Shown: positions 42,149-51,516, counted from the stretch's first letter. The stretch is DNA of 64,000 nucleotides from Chitinophagaceae bacterium (GCA_947447465.1 CANFKE010000019.1:1-64000), one strand, 5' to 3'. The notes: generated by a model not told the origin, from the sequence alone. Numbers and translations: made by a program.

Positions 42149-42985
42149 ATGGTCAATGTTGGCAAGTTTAATAACCTGAAGGTTGTAAAAGAGGTTAGTT
42201 TTGGAATGTATCTGGATGGAGGTGATGGTGAAGAGATACTGTTGCCGAAAAGATATGTTCCCGAAGGTTTGAAACCTGAAGATGACATCACAGTTTTTGT
42301 ATATCACGATAATGAAGGCCGATTGACGGCAACAACTACCCGACCATTTGGTGAGGTAGGTGATATTCTGATGATGGAAACGGTTGATATAAATGGTAGT
42401 GGGGCTTTTATGAAATGGGGCATCATGAAGGACGTATTCCTTCCTGTGTCGCAGATGGTGTCGAGAATGCAGATCGGCAATAAATATTTCGTATATCTTT
42501 TTATTGACGAGAAGACCGGCAGGGTTACCGCTACAGAAAAGATAGACAAATATTTAAGTAATAACGATTTGACTGTAGCCGAAAATGAGTCTGTGGATCT
42601 GGTTGTATTTCAAAAAACAGATATAGGATATAAAGTTATCATCAATAGTAAACATCTGGGTGTTTTACATTTCAATGAAGTCTTCCAAGATCTGGAGATA
42701 GGAACAAAGGCAAAAGGATATATCAAACATATTCGCCCGGATAGTAAGATAGATGTATCATTGGGGACAAAGGGATATGAAAAAGTAAACGCAGAAGAAA
42801 GCCGCATTATAGATCTGCTCAAAGAAAATGATGGATACCTACCTTATAACGACAAATCGGATCCTGAGGCTATCTACTCATTCTTTGGTGTGAGTAAAAA
42901 AACATTTAAAATGACATTGGGGGCATTATACAAAAAGCGCTTAATAGAATTTACACAGACCGGTGTAAAACTACTTTCTGAGTAA
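42149..42985 (+). CDS. CvfB-family S1 RNA-binding protein
   Basis: 278 residues. Several S1/OB-like repeats occur: VNVGKFNNLKVVKEVSFGMYL at the start, MKWGIMKDVFLPVSQM, and GTKAKGYIKHIRPDSKIDVSLG. A C-terminal winged-helix-like segment follows (YSFFGVSKKTFKMTLGALYKKRLIEFTQTGVKL). This architecture is that of CvfB/YitL, an RNA-binding protein affecting virulence-factor expression in Firmicutes; the role in Bacteroidota is not established. Monocistronic, after the kynA terminator. Confidence 0.88.
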   Translation: MVNVGKFNNLKVVKEVSFGMYLDGGDGEEILLPKRYVPEGLKPEDDITVFVYHDNEGRLTATTTRPFGEVGDILMMETVDINGSGAFMKWGIMKDVFLPVSQMVSRMQIGNKYFVYLFIDEKTGRVTATEKIDKYLSNNDLTVAENESVDLVVFQKTDIGYKVIINSKHLGVLHFNEVFQDLEIGTKAKGYIKHIRPDSKIDVSLGTKGYEKVNAEESRIIDLLKENDGYLPYNDKSDPEAIYSFFGVSKKTFKMTLGALYKKRLIEFTQTGVKLLSE

Positions 42986-43162
42986 TATTCCTCTGCTGTT
43001 CTATCATTTATTTGCTTGAAAATTATATTACCACATTAATTGCATTTCGGTAATTGTTTATGTGTAAATCATTAAATTATCCTAAAATGCAGACTATTAT
43101 TGAATAATAGCTGCTAAAAGCATGAAGATTTAACAGGTAAGTTTTATATTTGACCCATAATT

Positions 43163-43912
43163 ATGCTCAACGGAAAAAAAATAGTTATTGTACTACCCGC
43201 ATATAAGGCGGAACTTACTCTGGAAAGAACCTACAAAGAGATACCATTTGAAATTGTAGATGATGTGGTATTGGTGGATGACAATAGTCCGGATGGCACT
43301 GTTGAAATGGGGAAAAAGCTTGGTATTAAGCATATTATCAAGCATGAAGTGAATAAAGGATATGGTGGGAACCAGAAAAGCTGTTACAAGAAGGCACTTG
43401 AAATAGGTGCTGATATTGTGATCATGCTTCATCCGGATTATCAATATACACCTAAGTTGATCATGGCTATGTCATCGATCATTGCTAATGAGTTGTATCC
43501 GGTAGTATTAGCATCACGTATATTGGGAATGGGCGCACTGAAAGGCGGTATGCCTATGTACAAGTATGTATTCAACAGATGCCTGACATTATTTGAAAAT
43601 ATAATGATCGGTGCTAAACTGAGCGAATATCATACCGGTTATCGTGCATTTACTGCAGACGTGATCCGCTCTATTGATTTTACACATAATAGCGATGACT
43701 TTGTTTTTGACAATGAAATGCTATCTCAGATATTTATGAACGGATATGAGATCGCTGAGGTTACTTGTCCTACAAAGTACTTCCCTGAAGCATCAAGTAT
43801 CAATTTCAAGCGTAGTATGAAGTATGGTCGTGGTGTATTAAGAGTTTCTTTGACACACAGACTTCATAAATGGGGATTGGTCAAGAGCAAACTTTATGGC
43901 AATAAAAAATAA
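43163..43912 (+). CDS. Family 2 glycosyltransferase (dolichyl-phosphate mannose synthase-like)
   Basis: 249 residues, GT-A fold. IVIVLPAYKAELTLERTYKEI begins the nucleotide-binding half, VVLVDDNSPDGT and NKGYGGNQKSCYKKALEIGAD are typical of the DPM1/GT2 subgroup, and MLHPDYQY holds the metal-binding acidic motif (HPD, in place of DxD). No membrane helix is seen, so it is probably peripheral, transferring sugar to a lipid carrier or surface glycan. The -7 element TATATTTG (43145-43152) lies 11 bp before the ATG, implying a very short leader. A terminator follows at 43934. Confidence 0.9.
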   Translation: MLNGKKIVIVLPAYKAELTLERTYKEIPFEIVDDVVLVDDNSPDGTVEMGKKLGIKHIIKHEVNKGYGGNQKSCYKKALEIGADIVIMLHPDYQYTPKLIMAMSSIIANELYPVVLASRILGMGALKGGMPMYKYVFNRCLTLFENIMIGAKLSEYHTGYRAFTADVIRSIDFTHNSDDFVFDNEMLSQIFMNGYEIAEVTCPTKYFPEASSINFKRSMKYGRGVLRVSLTHRLHKWGLVKSKLYGNKK

Positions 43913-43933
43913 TTCATAGACTATCAATCATCT

Positions 43934-43967
43934 AATCTGCAATGAACAACATTGCAGATTTTTTTTG
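43934..43967 (+). terminator. Terminator of the glycosyltransferase gene
   Basis: Stem AATCTGCAATG (43934-43944) and CATTGCAGATT (43950-43960) followed by a run of T. Confidence 0.88.
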
Positions 43968-43980
43968 TCTTTTATATTTG
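43952..43980 (+). promoter_or_regulatory. Promoter of the aroBAC operon
   Basis: TTG (43952-43954), 18-bp spacer, TATATTTG (43973-43980). The -33 half lies inside the preceding terminator. Transcription would begin near 43987, leaving a leader of about 50 nt before aroB. Confidence 0.45.
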
Positions 43981-44035
43981 TAACATTTGGCGCTTAGATG
44001 GTCATAAAGACTACTTTTGAATAACGAAAATATTT

Positions 44036-45067
44036 ATGGAGCAGGTTGTTTTATTTCCTTCCGGACCGGTAAGCTATTATTACGGGAGTACGTTCAATAA
44101 GGTATGGGATATTTGCTCTGATAAAGAAGTAATATTCATAACAGACAGGAATATCTTTGATCTTCACCCGGCCATATTTGAGAATAAGAAAACTGTTATA
44201 CTTGAAGCAGGAGAAGCATCTAAAAGTCTTGCTGTAGTTGCGTCAATTATTTCGCGGTTGTTGGCAATGGAAGCTACCCGCTCGGTAGTATTGATAGGTG
44301 TTGGCGGCGGTGTGATAACGGATATAACAGGATTTGTGGCTTCCATTTATATGCGTGGTGTCGATTTCGGTTTTGTACCAACAACTATCCTTGCAATGGC
44401 TGATGCGGCAATTGGCGGAAAGAACGGTGTGAACATTGATGATGTTTTTAAAAACATTGCCGGAACCATAAATCAGCCTTCGTTCATTATATATGATAAC
44501 CAATTACTCACCACCTTGCCGATCAAAGAATGGAGTAATGGGTTTGCAGAAGTGATCAAATATGCTTGTTTATTTGATGCTGAAATGTTTGATGAGTTGA
44601 GTCAACATGATCTTACATATTACAGACATAATGAGTCGGCATTGAAAAACCTTATCATGCGTTGTGCGGAATGGAAAAATAAGATCGTTGCAGAAGATGA
44701 GCATGAGCATGGAAATAGAAAATTATTGAACTTCGGTCATACTGCGGCCCATGCAATAGAAAATCTATACAAGATACACCATGGCGAGGCTGTAGCAATA
44801 GGAATGGTAATAGCCGCTACCCTATCTGAACAGGTTTTGCAATTAACTGCAACAACAACATTGCAACTGAAAAATATACTCCGTGGATATGAACTACCAA
44901 CCAAATTGGACATCAATACTCATGAAGTGATGAATGTTCTTAAGATGGACAAAAAGAGAAAAGGAGATCATATTGATTATATTTTATTGGAAGATATAGG
45001 TAAGGCTGTTATACAACCACTGGCTTTTGATGAGATAGAAAATGTTATTACAATATGCATGCAGTAA
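44036..45067 (+). CDS. aroB: 3-Dehydroquinate synthase
   Basis: 343 residues, NAD- and metal-dependent cyclisation of DAHP to 3-dehydroquinate, second step of the shikimate pathway. Visible: the NAD loop VLIGVGGGVITDITGFVAS, the segment RGVDFGFVPTTILAMADAAIGGKNGVN, and the metal-ligand region NFGHTAAHAIE. Length is typical. The last codons overlap the start of aroA by 13 bp, so the genes are translationally coupled. Confidence 0.96.
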   Translation: MEQVVLFPSGPVSYYYGSTFNKVWDICSDKEVIFITDRNIFDLHPAIFENKKTVILEAGEASKSLAVVASIISRLLAMEATRSVVLIGVGGGVITDITGFVASIYMRGVDFGFVPTTILAMADAAIGGKNGVNIDDVFKNIAGTINQPSFIIYDNQLLTTLPIKEWSNGFAEVIKYACLFDAEMFDELSQHDLTYYRHNESALKNLIMRCAEWKNKIVAEDEHEHGNRKLLNFGHTAAHAIENLYKIHHGEAVAIGMVIAATLSEQVLQLTATTTLQLKNILRGYELPTKLDINTHEVMNVLKMDKKRKGDHIDYILLEDIGKAVIQPLAFDEIENVITICMQ

Positions 45068-46335
45068 TTTTCCCGGGACATATTTCAGGGAGTTTGGCGG
45101 CTCCCCCTTCCAAAAGCATGACACAAAGAGCTTTTGCAGCGGCTTTACTTCACAAGGGTATTACTACTGTATATAATGCCGGCAACAGCGCTGATGAGTT
45201 AGCATCATTAAGCATTATTCAGGAACTTGGAGCAAAAGTAATAGAGCAGACAAATGATAAGATCGTTATTAAAAGTAATGGCATCAATCCAATAAGTGAT
45301 ACTATTTATTGTGGCGAAAGTGGTTTGGCTGCCCGATTGTTTACGCCTATTGCATCAACATCTGACAGGCAAATTACTATCACAGGAACCGGAAGTTTGT
45401 TGTCAAGACCAATGCCTGCATTTAAAGATGTATTTACACAATTGGGCGTTTCTGTCAGCAATTTCTCAGGGTGTTTACCAATAACGGTAGGCGGCCCAAT
45501 GAAATCAGTTTCCATTAGTGTAGATGCCGGTGCCGGGTCTCAGTTTTTAAGCGGTTTACTTTTTGCATTGAGCTTTAATGCCATATCACCAGTAATAATA
45601 ACTGTGGAGCGACTTAGCAGTAAGCCATACATTGATATGACCCTTGAAGTTCTGAAGCAATTTGGCAAGACGATCACGCATGATAATTATACAACGTTTA
45701 TTATAGACCCTAACTCGTTCATCGATGTTGGTCCGGTAACAATATATGTAGAGGGCGATTGGAGTAGTGCTGCCAATTTATTGGTTGCTGGTGCAATAGC
45801 AGGTGAGATCACCGTTTCGAATCTGAATACCCTATCAACTCAGGCCGATAGGGCAATAATGGATATTTTGGCCAATGCAGGTGCAATGATCAATGTGGAT
45901 AAAGATATGGTCAGCGTAAGTTGCGGACAATTAGCCGGATTCGATTTTGATGCTACCCATTCACCTGATCTATTTCCTGTATTATCTATTCTTGCGGCAT
46001 GTTGTAATGGCGATTCCAAGATCGCGGGAGTGCATAGGCTCTTTCATAAAGAAAGTAACAGAGCGGAGAGTATTGCAGAGATGTTGGAAAATTTCAATGT
46101 ACCATACTCTTTTGAAGAAGATGTTCTGTGCATAGAAGGAAGACGAAAATTGCAAGGAACAATTATTGACTCCTACAATGATCATAGAATAGTGATGGCA
46201 GGAACATTAGGTGGATTAGTTGCAAATGGACAAGTGGATATTTCAAGAGCAGATGCTGTAAATAAATCATACCCTCAGTTCTTTAACCATTTATCTTTGT
46301 GTGGGGTAAGAGTTGTAATAAATGATCAAGAATAA
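45055..46335 (+). CDS. aroA: 3-Phosphoshikimate 1-carboxyvinyltransferase (EPSP synthase)
   Basis: 426 residues. The N-terminal PEP/shikimate-site motif is PSKSMTQRAFAAALL; CGESGLAARLFTPIAS corresponds to the usual GNSGTxxR loop; GSLLSRPM and GAGSQFLSGLLFALS follow; the C-terminal half has SPDLFPVLSILAACC, RLFHKESNRAE and DSYNDHRIVMAGTLGG, all conserved in EPSP synthases. It adds enolpyruvate to shikimate-3-phosphate. It overlaps aroB by 13 bp and aroC by 1 bp. Confidence 0.95.
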   Translation: MHAVIFPGHISGSLAAPPSKSMTQRAFAAALLHKGITTVYNAGNSADELASLSIIQELGAKVIEQTNDKIVIKSNGINPISDTIYCGESGLAARLFTPIASTSDRQITITGTGSLLSRPMPAFKDVFTQLGVSVSNFSGCLPITVGGPMKSVSISVDAGAGSQFLSGLLFALSFNAISPVIITVERLSSKPYIDMTLEVLKQFGKTITHDNYTTFIIDPNSFIDVGPVTIYVEGDWSSAANLLVAGAIAGEITVSNLNTLSTQADRAIMDILANAGAMINVDKDMVSVSCGQLAGFDFDATHSPDLFPVLSILAACCNGDSKIAGVHRLFHKESNRAESIAEMLENFNVPYSFEEDVLCIEGRRKLQGTIIDSYNDHRIVMAGTLGGLVANGQVDISRADAVNKSYPQFFNHLSLCGVRVVINDQE

Positions 46336-47303
46336 TGAACACCTTTGGTAATATATTCAGACTAAGCATATTTGGTGAATCTCATGGTAAGTGGGTCGGC
46401 GTTACCATTGATGGTTGCCCTGCAGGTATTGCACTTCAGGAAAGCGATCTGTTGCCTGATCTTGAGAGAAGAAAAGCAGGAGCAACAGGTACTACGCCCA
46501 GAAAAGAAGATGATATACCTGTATTTGTGAGCGGTGTATTTAATGGTCGTACGACCGGAGCACCGTTAACAATAATATTTGAGAATAATAACACCAGATC
46601 TGCTGACTATGAAACATTAAGGGCAACGCCACGGCCCGGACATGCAGATTTTGTATTGGATAAAAAATTTGAAGGATATAATGATTATAGGGGTGGCGGA
46701 CATTCTTCCGGCAGACTCACTGTGGCGTTAGTGGCGGCAGGTGTTGTTGCCAAAAAAGTGATACCCACGATAAATATCAGCGCAGAATTGATAGAAGCAG
46801 GTGGTAATACTGATATTGAAGCAGCAATAAGTAAAGCTGTTGAAGAGCAAGATAGTATAGGTGGAATAGTTGCCTGTAAGGCTAGCGGATTACCCATAGG
46901 TCTTGGAGAGCCATTTTTCAATTCAATGGAATCAGTAATCAGCCATGCTGTATTTTCTATTCCTGCAATTAAAGGAATTGAATTTGGTAGTGGATTTGCT
47001 GCGGCATCTATGAAAGGGAGTGTGCACAATGATGCTATTATTGCTGCTGACGGCACTACATTTTCTAATAATGCAGGGGGAATAAACGGCGGGATTTCTA
47101 ATGGGAATGAATTGACATTCAGAGTTGCGGTAAAACCTACCAGCAGTACGCCGCGAGAACAACAAACCTGGAACAAGCAAACGGGAACGGTAGAACCTTT
47201 CACCGTAAAAGGCCGACATGATCTATGTATCGCGTTGAGGGTTCCGGTAGTTGTAGAGGCTGTAACAGCTATTGTGCTTGCAGATATGACCTTACAACTT
47301 TGA
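46335..47303 (+). CDS. aroC: Chorismate synthase
   Basis: 322 residues. It makes chorismate from EPSP using reduced FMN. Conserved blocks: MNTFGNIFRLSIFGESHG at the N-terminus, RRKAGATGTTPRKE, RPGHADFVLDKKF, DYRGGGHSSGRLTVALVAAG (the GGGHxSGR variant seen in Clostridia/Bacteroidota), and KGRHDLCIALRVPVVVEA near the end. Somewhat shorter than the usual 350-360 residues, but all core motifs are present. The start ATG overlaps the aroA stop (TAATG). Confidence 0.95.
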   Translation: MNTFGNIFRLSIFGESHGKWVGVTIDGCPAGIALQESDLLPDLERRKAGATGTTPRKEDDIPVFVSGVFNGRTTGAPLTIIFENNNTRSADYETLRATPRPGHADFVLDKKFEGYNDYRGGGHSSGRLTVALVAAGVVAKKVIPTINISAELIEAGGNTDIEAAISKAVEEQDSIGGIVACKASGLPIGLGEPFFNSMESVISHAVFSIPAIKGIEFGSGFAAASMKGSVHNDAIIAADGTTFSNNAGGINGGISNGNELTFRVAVKPTSSTPREQQTWNKQTGTVEPFTVKGRHDLCIALRVPVVVEAVTAIVLADMTLQL

Positions 47304-47453
47304 CCGTTCGAGGGGAAATAAACAGATAATACATTATATATCAGTAACAGTTAAATATAATCTAAAAATGACCTTATTTGCTGCAATAATAGCATCTTCA
47401 CCAACTTACGCTGTAACTTGCCGACAATAAGCATAACCTCATTAAAATAAGTA

Positions 47454-48533
47454 ATGGAACAAACTATCGTACTCCTTTTATCTGCAACACTCAACTTATT
47501 AGGATTTGGTCAGCGCCATGCGTTACCATCACAGCATACTATTATTCCTGTTGCTGCTAAAACTACAGCTGCAGGAGATACATTGACGCTTTCTAATATC
47601 AATGCAACAGACACGCTTACAATTTATTCGTATGGTTCTGACAGCGGTTATGTAACAGGACCAAATGTTTATGGCGACAGAGGTTTTGCAGAACGATATG
47701 ATATTAATGGTAATGATAGTTCTGTAAAGGTAATTGGGGTGATGTCTCAGTTTGGTGGTCATGTAAATGCCGCTTCAACACAAACGATCAATTTTAAGAT
47801 ATGGGGCTTAAGTAGTCAGGTGGCCATTACATCTTCATTGGCATATAACAGTTTTCCACTTGCAGGATTAGATACCCTTACGGTACCTGTTACTCATCTG
47901 GGAATTGGCACAACGACAGACACAGTCAAATCATTTTTCTTTCCTCATTCTACAGATACTATTCAGGGTGCATTCTTTGTTGGTTATGATATGAGCTATA
48001 GCTTCAATTCGATAACTGATACTTTCGGACTTTACAGTACTAAGAATGGAGCACGCACAACACCATGGTATCAGATAAAGACAAATATAGACGACTTTAC
48101 CAACGATACTACTTATGATACTATTATCGTTGTTCAGAATGCTACCATGTGGTCTGACAACAATTGGCATGAGAACTTTACTCAAAATGATTCAATAAAG
48201 AACAATCTGGCGATCTACCCTATTGTGATCATCGGACAGCCAACGGGTATCAATAGTATTACCCGAAACAGTCTTACTTTCTTCGGCAACTACCCTAATC
48301 CGGCTTCTGAACATACAAATATTAAGTTCTCTTTAAGTAAGAATGCTGATATAACGTTAACCGTAATGGATATGCAAGGACGTACAATAAAGACGAAACA
48401 ATTACCTGCATTGGTAAGCGGAGAGCATATCATCGATCTGTCAACCACTGATCTGAATTCAGGAAATTATATATACTCCATCATTACATCTACCGGTGAT
48501 GCTATAGCCAGCCAGATGATGATAGTGAGATAA
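47454..48533 (+). CDS. T9SS type A sorting-domain protein
   Basis: 359 residues. The N-terminus MEQTIVLLLSATLNLLGFGQ is a plausible signal peptide. The body (~30-265) is Thr/Asp/Asn-rich and beta-predicted, without a recognised domain. The last ~80 residues are a clear T9SS type A sorting domain (GNYPNPASEHTNIKFSL, MDMQGRTIKTKQL, LNSGNYIYSII), which directs export across the outer membrane and is normally cleaved and surface-anchored. Monocistronic with a downstream hairpin. Confidence 0.9.
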   Translation: MEQTIVLLLSATLNLLGFGQRHALPSQHTIIPVAAKTTAAGDTLTLSNINATDTLTIYSYGSDSGYVTGPNVYGDRGFAERYDINGNDSSVKVIGVMSQFGGHVNAASTQTINFKIWGLSSQVAITSSLAYNSFPLAGLDTLTVPVTHLGIGTTTDTVKSFFFPHSTDTIQGAFFVGYDMSYSFNSITDTFGLYSTKNGARTTPWYQIKTNIDDFTNDTTYDTIIVVQNATMWSDNNWHENFTQNDSIKNNLAIYPIVIIGQPTGINSITRNSLTFFGNYPNPASEHTNIKFSLSKNADITLTVMDMQGRTIKTKQLPALVSGEHIIDLSTTDLNSGNYIYSIITSTGDAIASQMMIVR

Positions 48534-48606
48534 AAATGTAATTGCGGGGAATATGATCAATTGATATTTTCTTTCCCTTTTATTGAATGACCATTCAGAA
48601 ATTAAT

Positions 48607-48642
48607 AAAGTTGCCTTGCCCTTTGGGTGAGGCAACTTTATA
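48607..48642 (+). terminator. Terminator of the T9SS cargo gene
   Basis: AAAGTTGCC (48607-48615) pairs with GGCAACTTT (48631-48639) around a partly paired interior loop; the T tract after it is weak. Confidence 0.6.
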
Positions 48643-48690
48643 TTATACTTATGCCTCATTCCCATCAGCATTCGCTAAATTTACATTCTA

Positions 48691-48966
48691 ATGAATAGAA
48701 CAGTACTTGAAGAACAACTTACCGCACTTAAAGACATTAATTACAAAGGCGATGAGTCGTTTTATAAGCTCAGCAATTTTGTAGTTAACTTCATTACACT
48801 CATCAGGCAGCAAGAAGACCCGATGGAATGGACCCGCGCAGCTGCATTTGAAGTACATAAAGAAGACATAAAGCGACGTAAATCTAAAAGCAGAGCCACA
48901 TTTGATAAATTTAAAGATGCGCTTGTAACCGATCTGGAGACAATGCTTGCCTACATACACATATAA
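48691..48966 (+). CDS. Small hypothetical cytoplasmic protein
   Basis: 91 residues, not recognised. Predicted mostly helical and charged (LEEQLTALKDINYKGDESFY; EDIKRRKSKSRATFDKFKDAL), without a signal or membrane segment. It lies 12 bp upstream of the next small gene on the same strand, suggesting co-transcription. Convincing composition but no function assignable. Confidence 0.65.
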   Translation: MNRTVLEEQLTALKDINYKGDESFYKLSNFVVNFITLIRQQEDPMEWTRAAAFEVHKEDIKRRKSKSRATFDKFKDALVTDLETMLAYIHI

Positions 48967-48978
48967 AACTAACTTACC

Positions 48979-49239
48979 ATGAACAAGCGCGCCATTTGGA
49001 TCCTTCTGCTCATAACTGCTCTGGTAGCAGGGACTATCATATATATGCGCCAAAAGGTACATACTGCGTTTGAAACCCTCAATAATTCTCTAGATAGCAG
49101 CAACAGACATATGGATACTACCAACCGACATATGCTGGACTCCCTGACCAAGGTACATGATGATATAGAACGAAAGAGAACCAAATTGGAGCAAAAGATA
49201 GATAGTGAGCGTGAACATGTAAAGAAAAATCACCATTAA
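48979..49239 (+). CDS. Small membrane-anchored coiled-coil protein
   Basis: 86 residues. One N-terminal membrane helix (RAIWILLLITALVAGTIIYM) followed by a polar, heptad-rich region (LDSLTKVHDDIERKRTKLEQKI) ending in KKNHH. The repeated SNRHMDTTNRHM is a small internal duplication. Unrecognised; follows the preceding gene by 12 bp. Confidence 0.6.
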   Translation: MNKRAIWILLLITALVAGTIIYMRQKVHTAFETLNNSLDSSNRHMDTTNRHMLDSLTKVHDDIERKRTKLEQKIDSEREHVKKNHH

Positions 49240-49319
49240 TGTTATGTATTTTGGCCTATAACTTAGATAATATTTATCAGCTATAAACGTTTTACATTAA
49301 CTATTCAGCATCCGTGTTT

Positions 49320-49517
49320 ATGAACGTTAGCCGTAAAGGGGTAAAAATTTTCATAGGTGTGTTTGTTCTACTCATTGCGTACAATGAATTGGTGCAATGT
49401 AATATCAGATCCCGCCAAAAAGAGATGGATGATATACTGAACAAATCCGCCCAAAGAAAAGACACCTTGCATCAATTAATTATCGATACTGCCAATAAAC
49501 CTACAGACACGCTTTAA
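49320..49517 (+). CDS. Small membrane-anchored hypothetical protein
   Basis: 65 residues from ATG 49320, preferred over an in-frame GTG at 49314. An N-terminal helix (KIFIGVFVLLIAYNELVQC) is followed by a short charged tail (RSRQKEMDDILNKSAQRKD). Layout resembles the gene before it, so the two may be diverged relatives. Unrecognised. Confidence 0.55.
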   Translation: MNVSRKGVKIFIGVFVLLIAYNELVQCNIRSRQKEMDDILNKSAQRKDTLHQLIIDTANKPTDTL

Positions 49518-49558
49518 TTAATATGAATTGTATATCTTTATTACATATTCACTCTCCT

Positions 49559-50113
49559 ATGCGTAACCTGCTACTATCAATACTGTTGGTAACTGTACTA
49601 TTATTACCGTCCTGTGTAAAGCAATCACATACCTCTACAACTATACATACACAAAAGTACAGTACGTTCAATTTCTCTTTCAACGGAACTATCTACAATA
49701 ATAGTTCGGAAGATACTCAAAATGGGATGTGGGCCTCTAATAATATTTCATCTGTATATGATGGAGATACGGAAATTACAATGCGAGAGCTGCATATCAA
49801 TTTATACAATAGCAGATATGCTGTGACCATAGATGCTAAAAAGTTAGATCCGGGATTTGCCACGGGAATCTATAAAATTGGAAATGGGTTATCTGCTCAC
49901 CAATATCCTTTAAATTATGGAACAGGTACCATACAGGGTTTTAACAATAGGGAAAATAACTACTACAACATTACAGATTCTACATCTTCATATGTTACTG
50001 TTACGGACTACTCCTTACATGAAATAAAAGGAGCATTTGTTCTTAAAACATTTCAATATGGTGTCAATGACACCTTTACTACAACGGGAGATTTTGATAT
50101 AATAACACCATAA
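49559..50113 (+). CDS. Hypothetical lipoprotein
   Basis: 184 residues from the ATG at 49559, chosen because MRNLLLSILLVTVLLLPSC is a clean lipoprotein signal with lipobox LLPSC; an upstream ATG at 49523 would add a non-signal leader. The mature part is Thr/Ser/Asn/Tyr-rich and predicted beta (FNFSFNGTIYNNS; EIKGAFVLKTFQYG), similar in style to Bacteroidota lipoproteins of unknown function. It precedes another secreted small protein by 9 bp. Confidence 0.75.
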   Translation: MRNLLLSILLVTVLLLPSCVKQSHTSTTIHTQKYSTFNFSFNGTIYNNSSEDTQNGMWASNNISSVYDGDTEITMRELHINLYNSRYAVTIDAKKLDPGFATGIYKIGNGLSAHQYPLNYGTGTIQGFNNRENNYYNITDSTSSYVTVTDYSLHEIKGAFVLKTFQYGVNDTFTTTGDFDIITP

Positions 50114-50122
50114 AACACCTAT

Positions 50123-50497
50123 ATGCGTAAGCTGTTATTCTTTATCTTAATAGCTATGCCTGTACTTTGCTTTGCAGGCGAGCCGTCGTTCGTGGGCAAA
50201 TATATCCGTCATGGTCGTGTGGGGCTGGGATTAGATGTATATCCAAACGGGACCTGCATCTGGACGGTAACCGGATGTTTGGGCAAAACTGTTACGGAAT
50301 ATACTTGGGTAGAGCAAGATGAACAACTATTGATGATGGAAAAGGGGGTAAAACCAGATACAACCGGCAACATGCCCATAGCAATGATCGCTAAATTCAA
50401 AAAAGACAAGGTGAAACTTATCTCCACAAGTGTAAATGTCAAATGGGTGCTCCGGAGAGAACACCCTGATGTATTTACGGAAATACAGTATAATTAG
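50123..50497 (+). CDS. Small secreted hypothetical protein
   Basis: 124 residues. Signal peptide MRKLLFFILIAMPVLCFAG, then a compact beta-rich domain with YPNGTCIWTVTGCLGKTV, where two Cys may form a disulfide, and WVEQDEQLLMMEKG. The pattern resembles small lipocalin-like repeat proteins, but I cannot assign a family. It is 9 bp downstream of the lipoprotein gene, so probably co-expressed, and convergent with the Rieske gene 4 bp away. Confidence 0.7.
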   Translation: MRKLLFFILIAMPVLCFAGEPSFVGKYIRHGRVGLGLDVYPNGTCIWTVTGCLGKTVTEYTWVEQDEQLLMMEKGVKPDTTGNMPIAMIAKFKKDKVKLISTSVNVKWVLRREHPDVFTEIQYN

Positions 50498-50501
50498 ATA
50501 T

Positions 50502-50918
50502 TTATGACTTCACCGTCAGAATATTACCACTAAGTGTAGCAGTATAAGTAGATAAGGCACTTGGTGGCGGACCGCTGATGACAGCACCGGTAGAACTATT
50601 GAATACCCCGCCATGGCAAGGACAAACTACATTCGTACTGCTTGCATTATAACTGACCGCACAGCCCTCGTGGGTGCAGGTAGCAGATAAGGCTACGAAT
50701 ACAGTCGCACTTTTCCTGATAACTATAACACCATTGGCTGTCAATGCACCACCCACAGTATTCAGTGCCGAATTGGCCGAATTGGTCAGATCTAAAGTGA
50801 AATTAACATTAGTTGGTCCGCTATTGCTGCTTTTGGTGCAGCTCTGTATGATACCTACCGGCAATAAGCCCAAACCACAAACGGCTAGTGTATTCTTTAA
50901 GAAATCTCTCCTTTCCAT
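50502..50918 (-). CDS. Rieske [2Fe-2S] lipoprotein
   Basis: 138 residues. The start MERRDFLKN fits a twin-arginine RRxFLK signal and is followed by a lipobox (IIQSC, C27). The Rieske cluster motifs are CTHEGC (C81, H83, C86) and CPCHGG (C99, C101, H102), which provide two Cys and two His ligands plus the disulfide pair typical of bc1-type Rieske proteins. No cytochrome b or c gene is nearby, so this is an orphan redox lipoprotein, probably in the periplasm; partner unknown. Confidence 0.92.
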   Translation of the reverse strand: MERRDFLKNTLAVCGLGLLPVGIIQSCTKSSNSGPTNVNFTLDLTNSANSALNTVGGALTANGVIVIRKSATVFVALSATCTHEGCAVSYNASSTNVVCPCHGGVFNSSTGAVISGPPPSALSTYTATLSGNILTVKS

Positions 50919-51173
50919 ATGAACAATATAAGATGTGTAAACTCTTGTTTGTAAACGCCGAATGCAAATGTGTTATTGCTTGCTGATGAATATAAAATTT
51001 CATCGCATATAAAATACTCATTTCAGATAAAGTAATAATACTGGGTATCATTACTTTATGCAATCAATGCAACAAAATGAATATCAATCAATTAAATAAT
51101 AATCAGGAGCATGGATAAACTAAAAGAGCCAAACATAATTGTTCAGCTCTTTGATTATTAATATCCCGATACA

Positions 51174-51380
51174 TTACCGGCGGTAGTTACTTTGATTAAT
51201 GATCTTCTTTAATAGATTACCCGCAGTTACCAAATGTGTTTCAAAGTCGGCATTGGGATTATCCCTGACCAGTCTGCGGCACAAGATCATAAATTCAGAC
51301 GTGGCCTTTGTCTGGTCTGTTGGTACCCTATGCTTCTCTAAAGTAGCCCGGTAAAGACGGCTTAAATATTCATCGCTCAT
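51174..51380 (-). CDS. Small hypothetical protein
   Basis: 68 residues, not recognised. Helical and charged (EYLSRLYRATLEKHRVPTDQ; ETHLVTAGNLLKKIINQ), no signal or membrane segment. The frame has normal composition and a good ATG; it diverges from the gene at 51517. The 255-bp gap 50919-51173 contains nothing recognisable. Confidence 0.55.
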   Translation of the reverse strand: MSDEYLSRLYRATLEKHRVPTDQTKATSEFMILCRRLVRDNPNADFETHLVTAGNLLKKIINQSNYRR

Positions 51381-51516
51381 ATAAACGAAAGTACTAAAAT
51401 ATTATCAAAACTGAAAATATTTTATCATATTAATATTATGCGATCATCTCCTCACGGCACGGAATTTACAAGTATTATAGTTTACCTTAGCCATTCAGAC
51501 CATAAAACTTCCATAT

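Noticed and set aside
46335-47303. Chorismate synthase looked truncated (322 residues)
   Set aside because: All conserved blocks from MNTFGNIF to the C-terminal GRHD...VEA segment are present; it is a shorter variant, not a broken gene.
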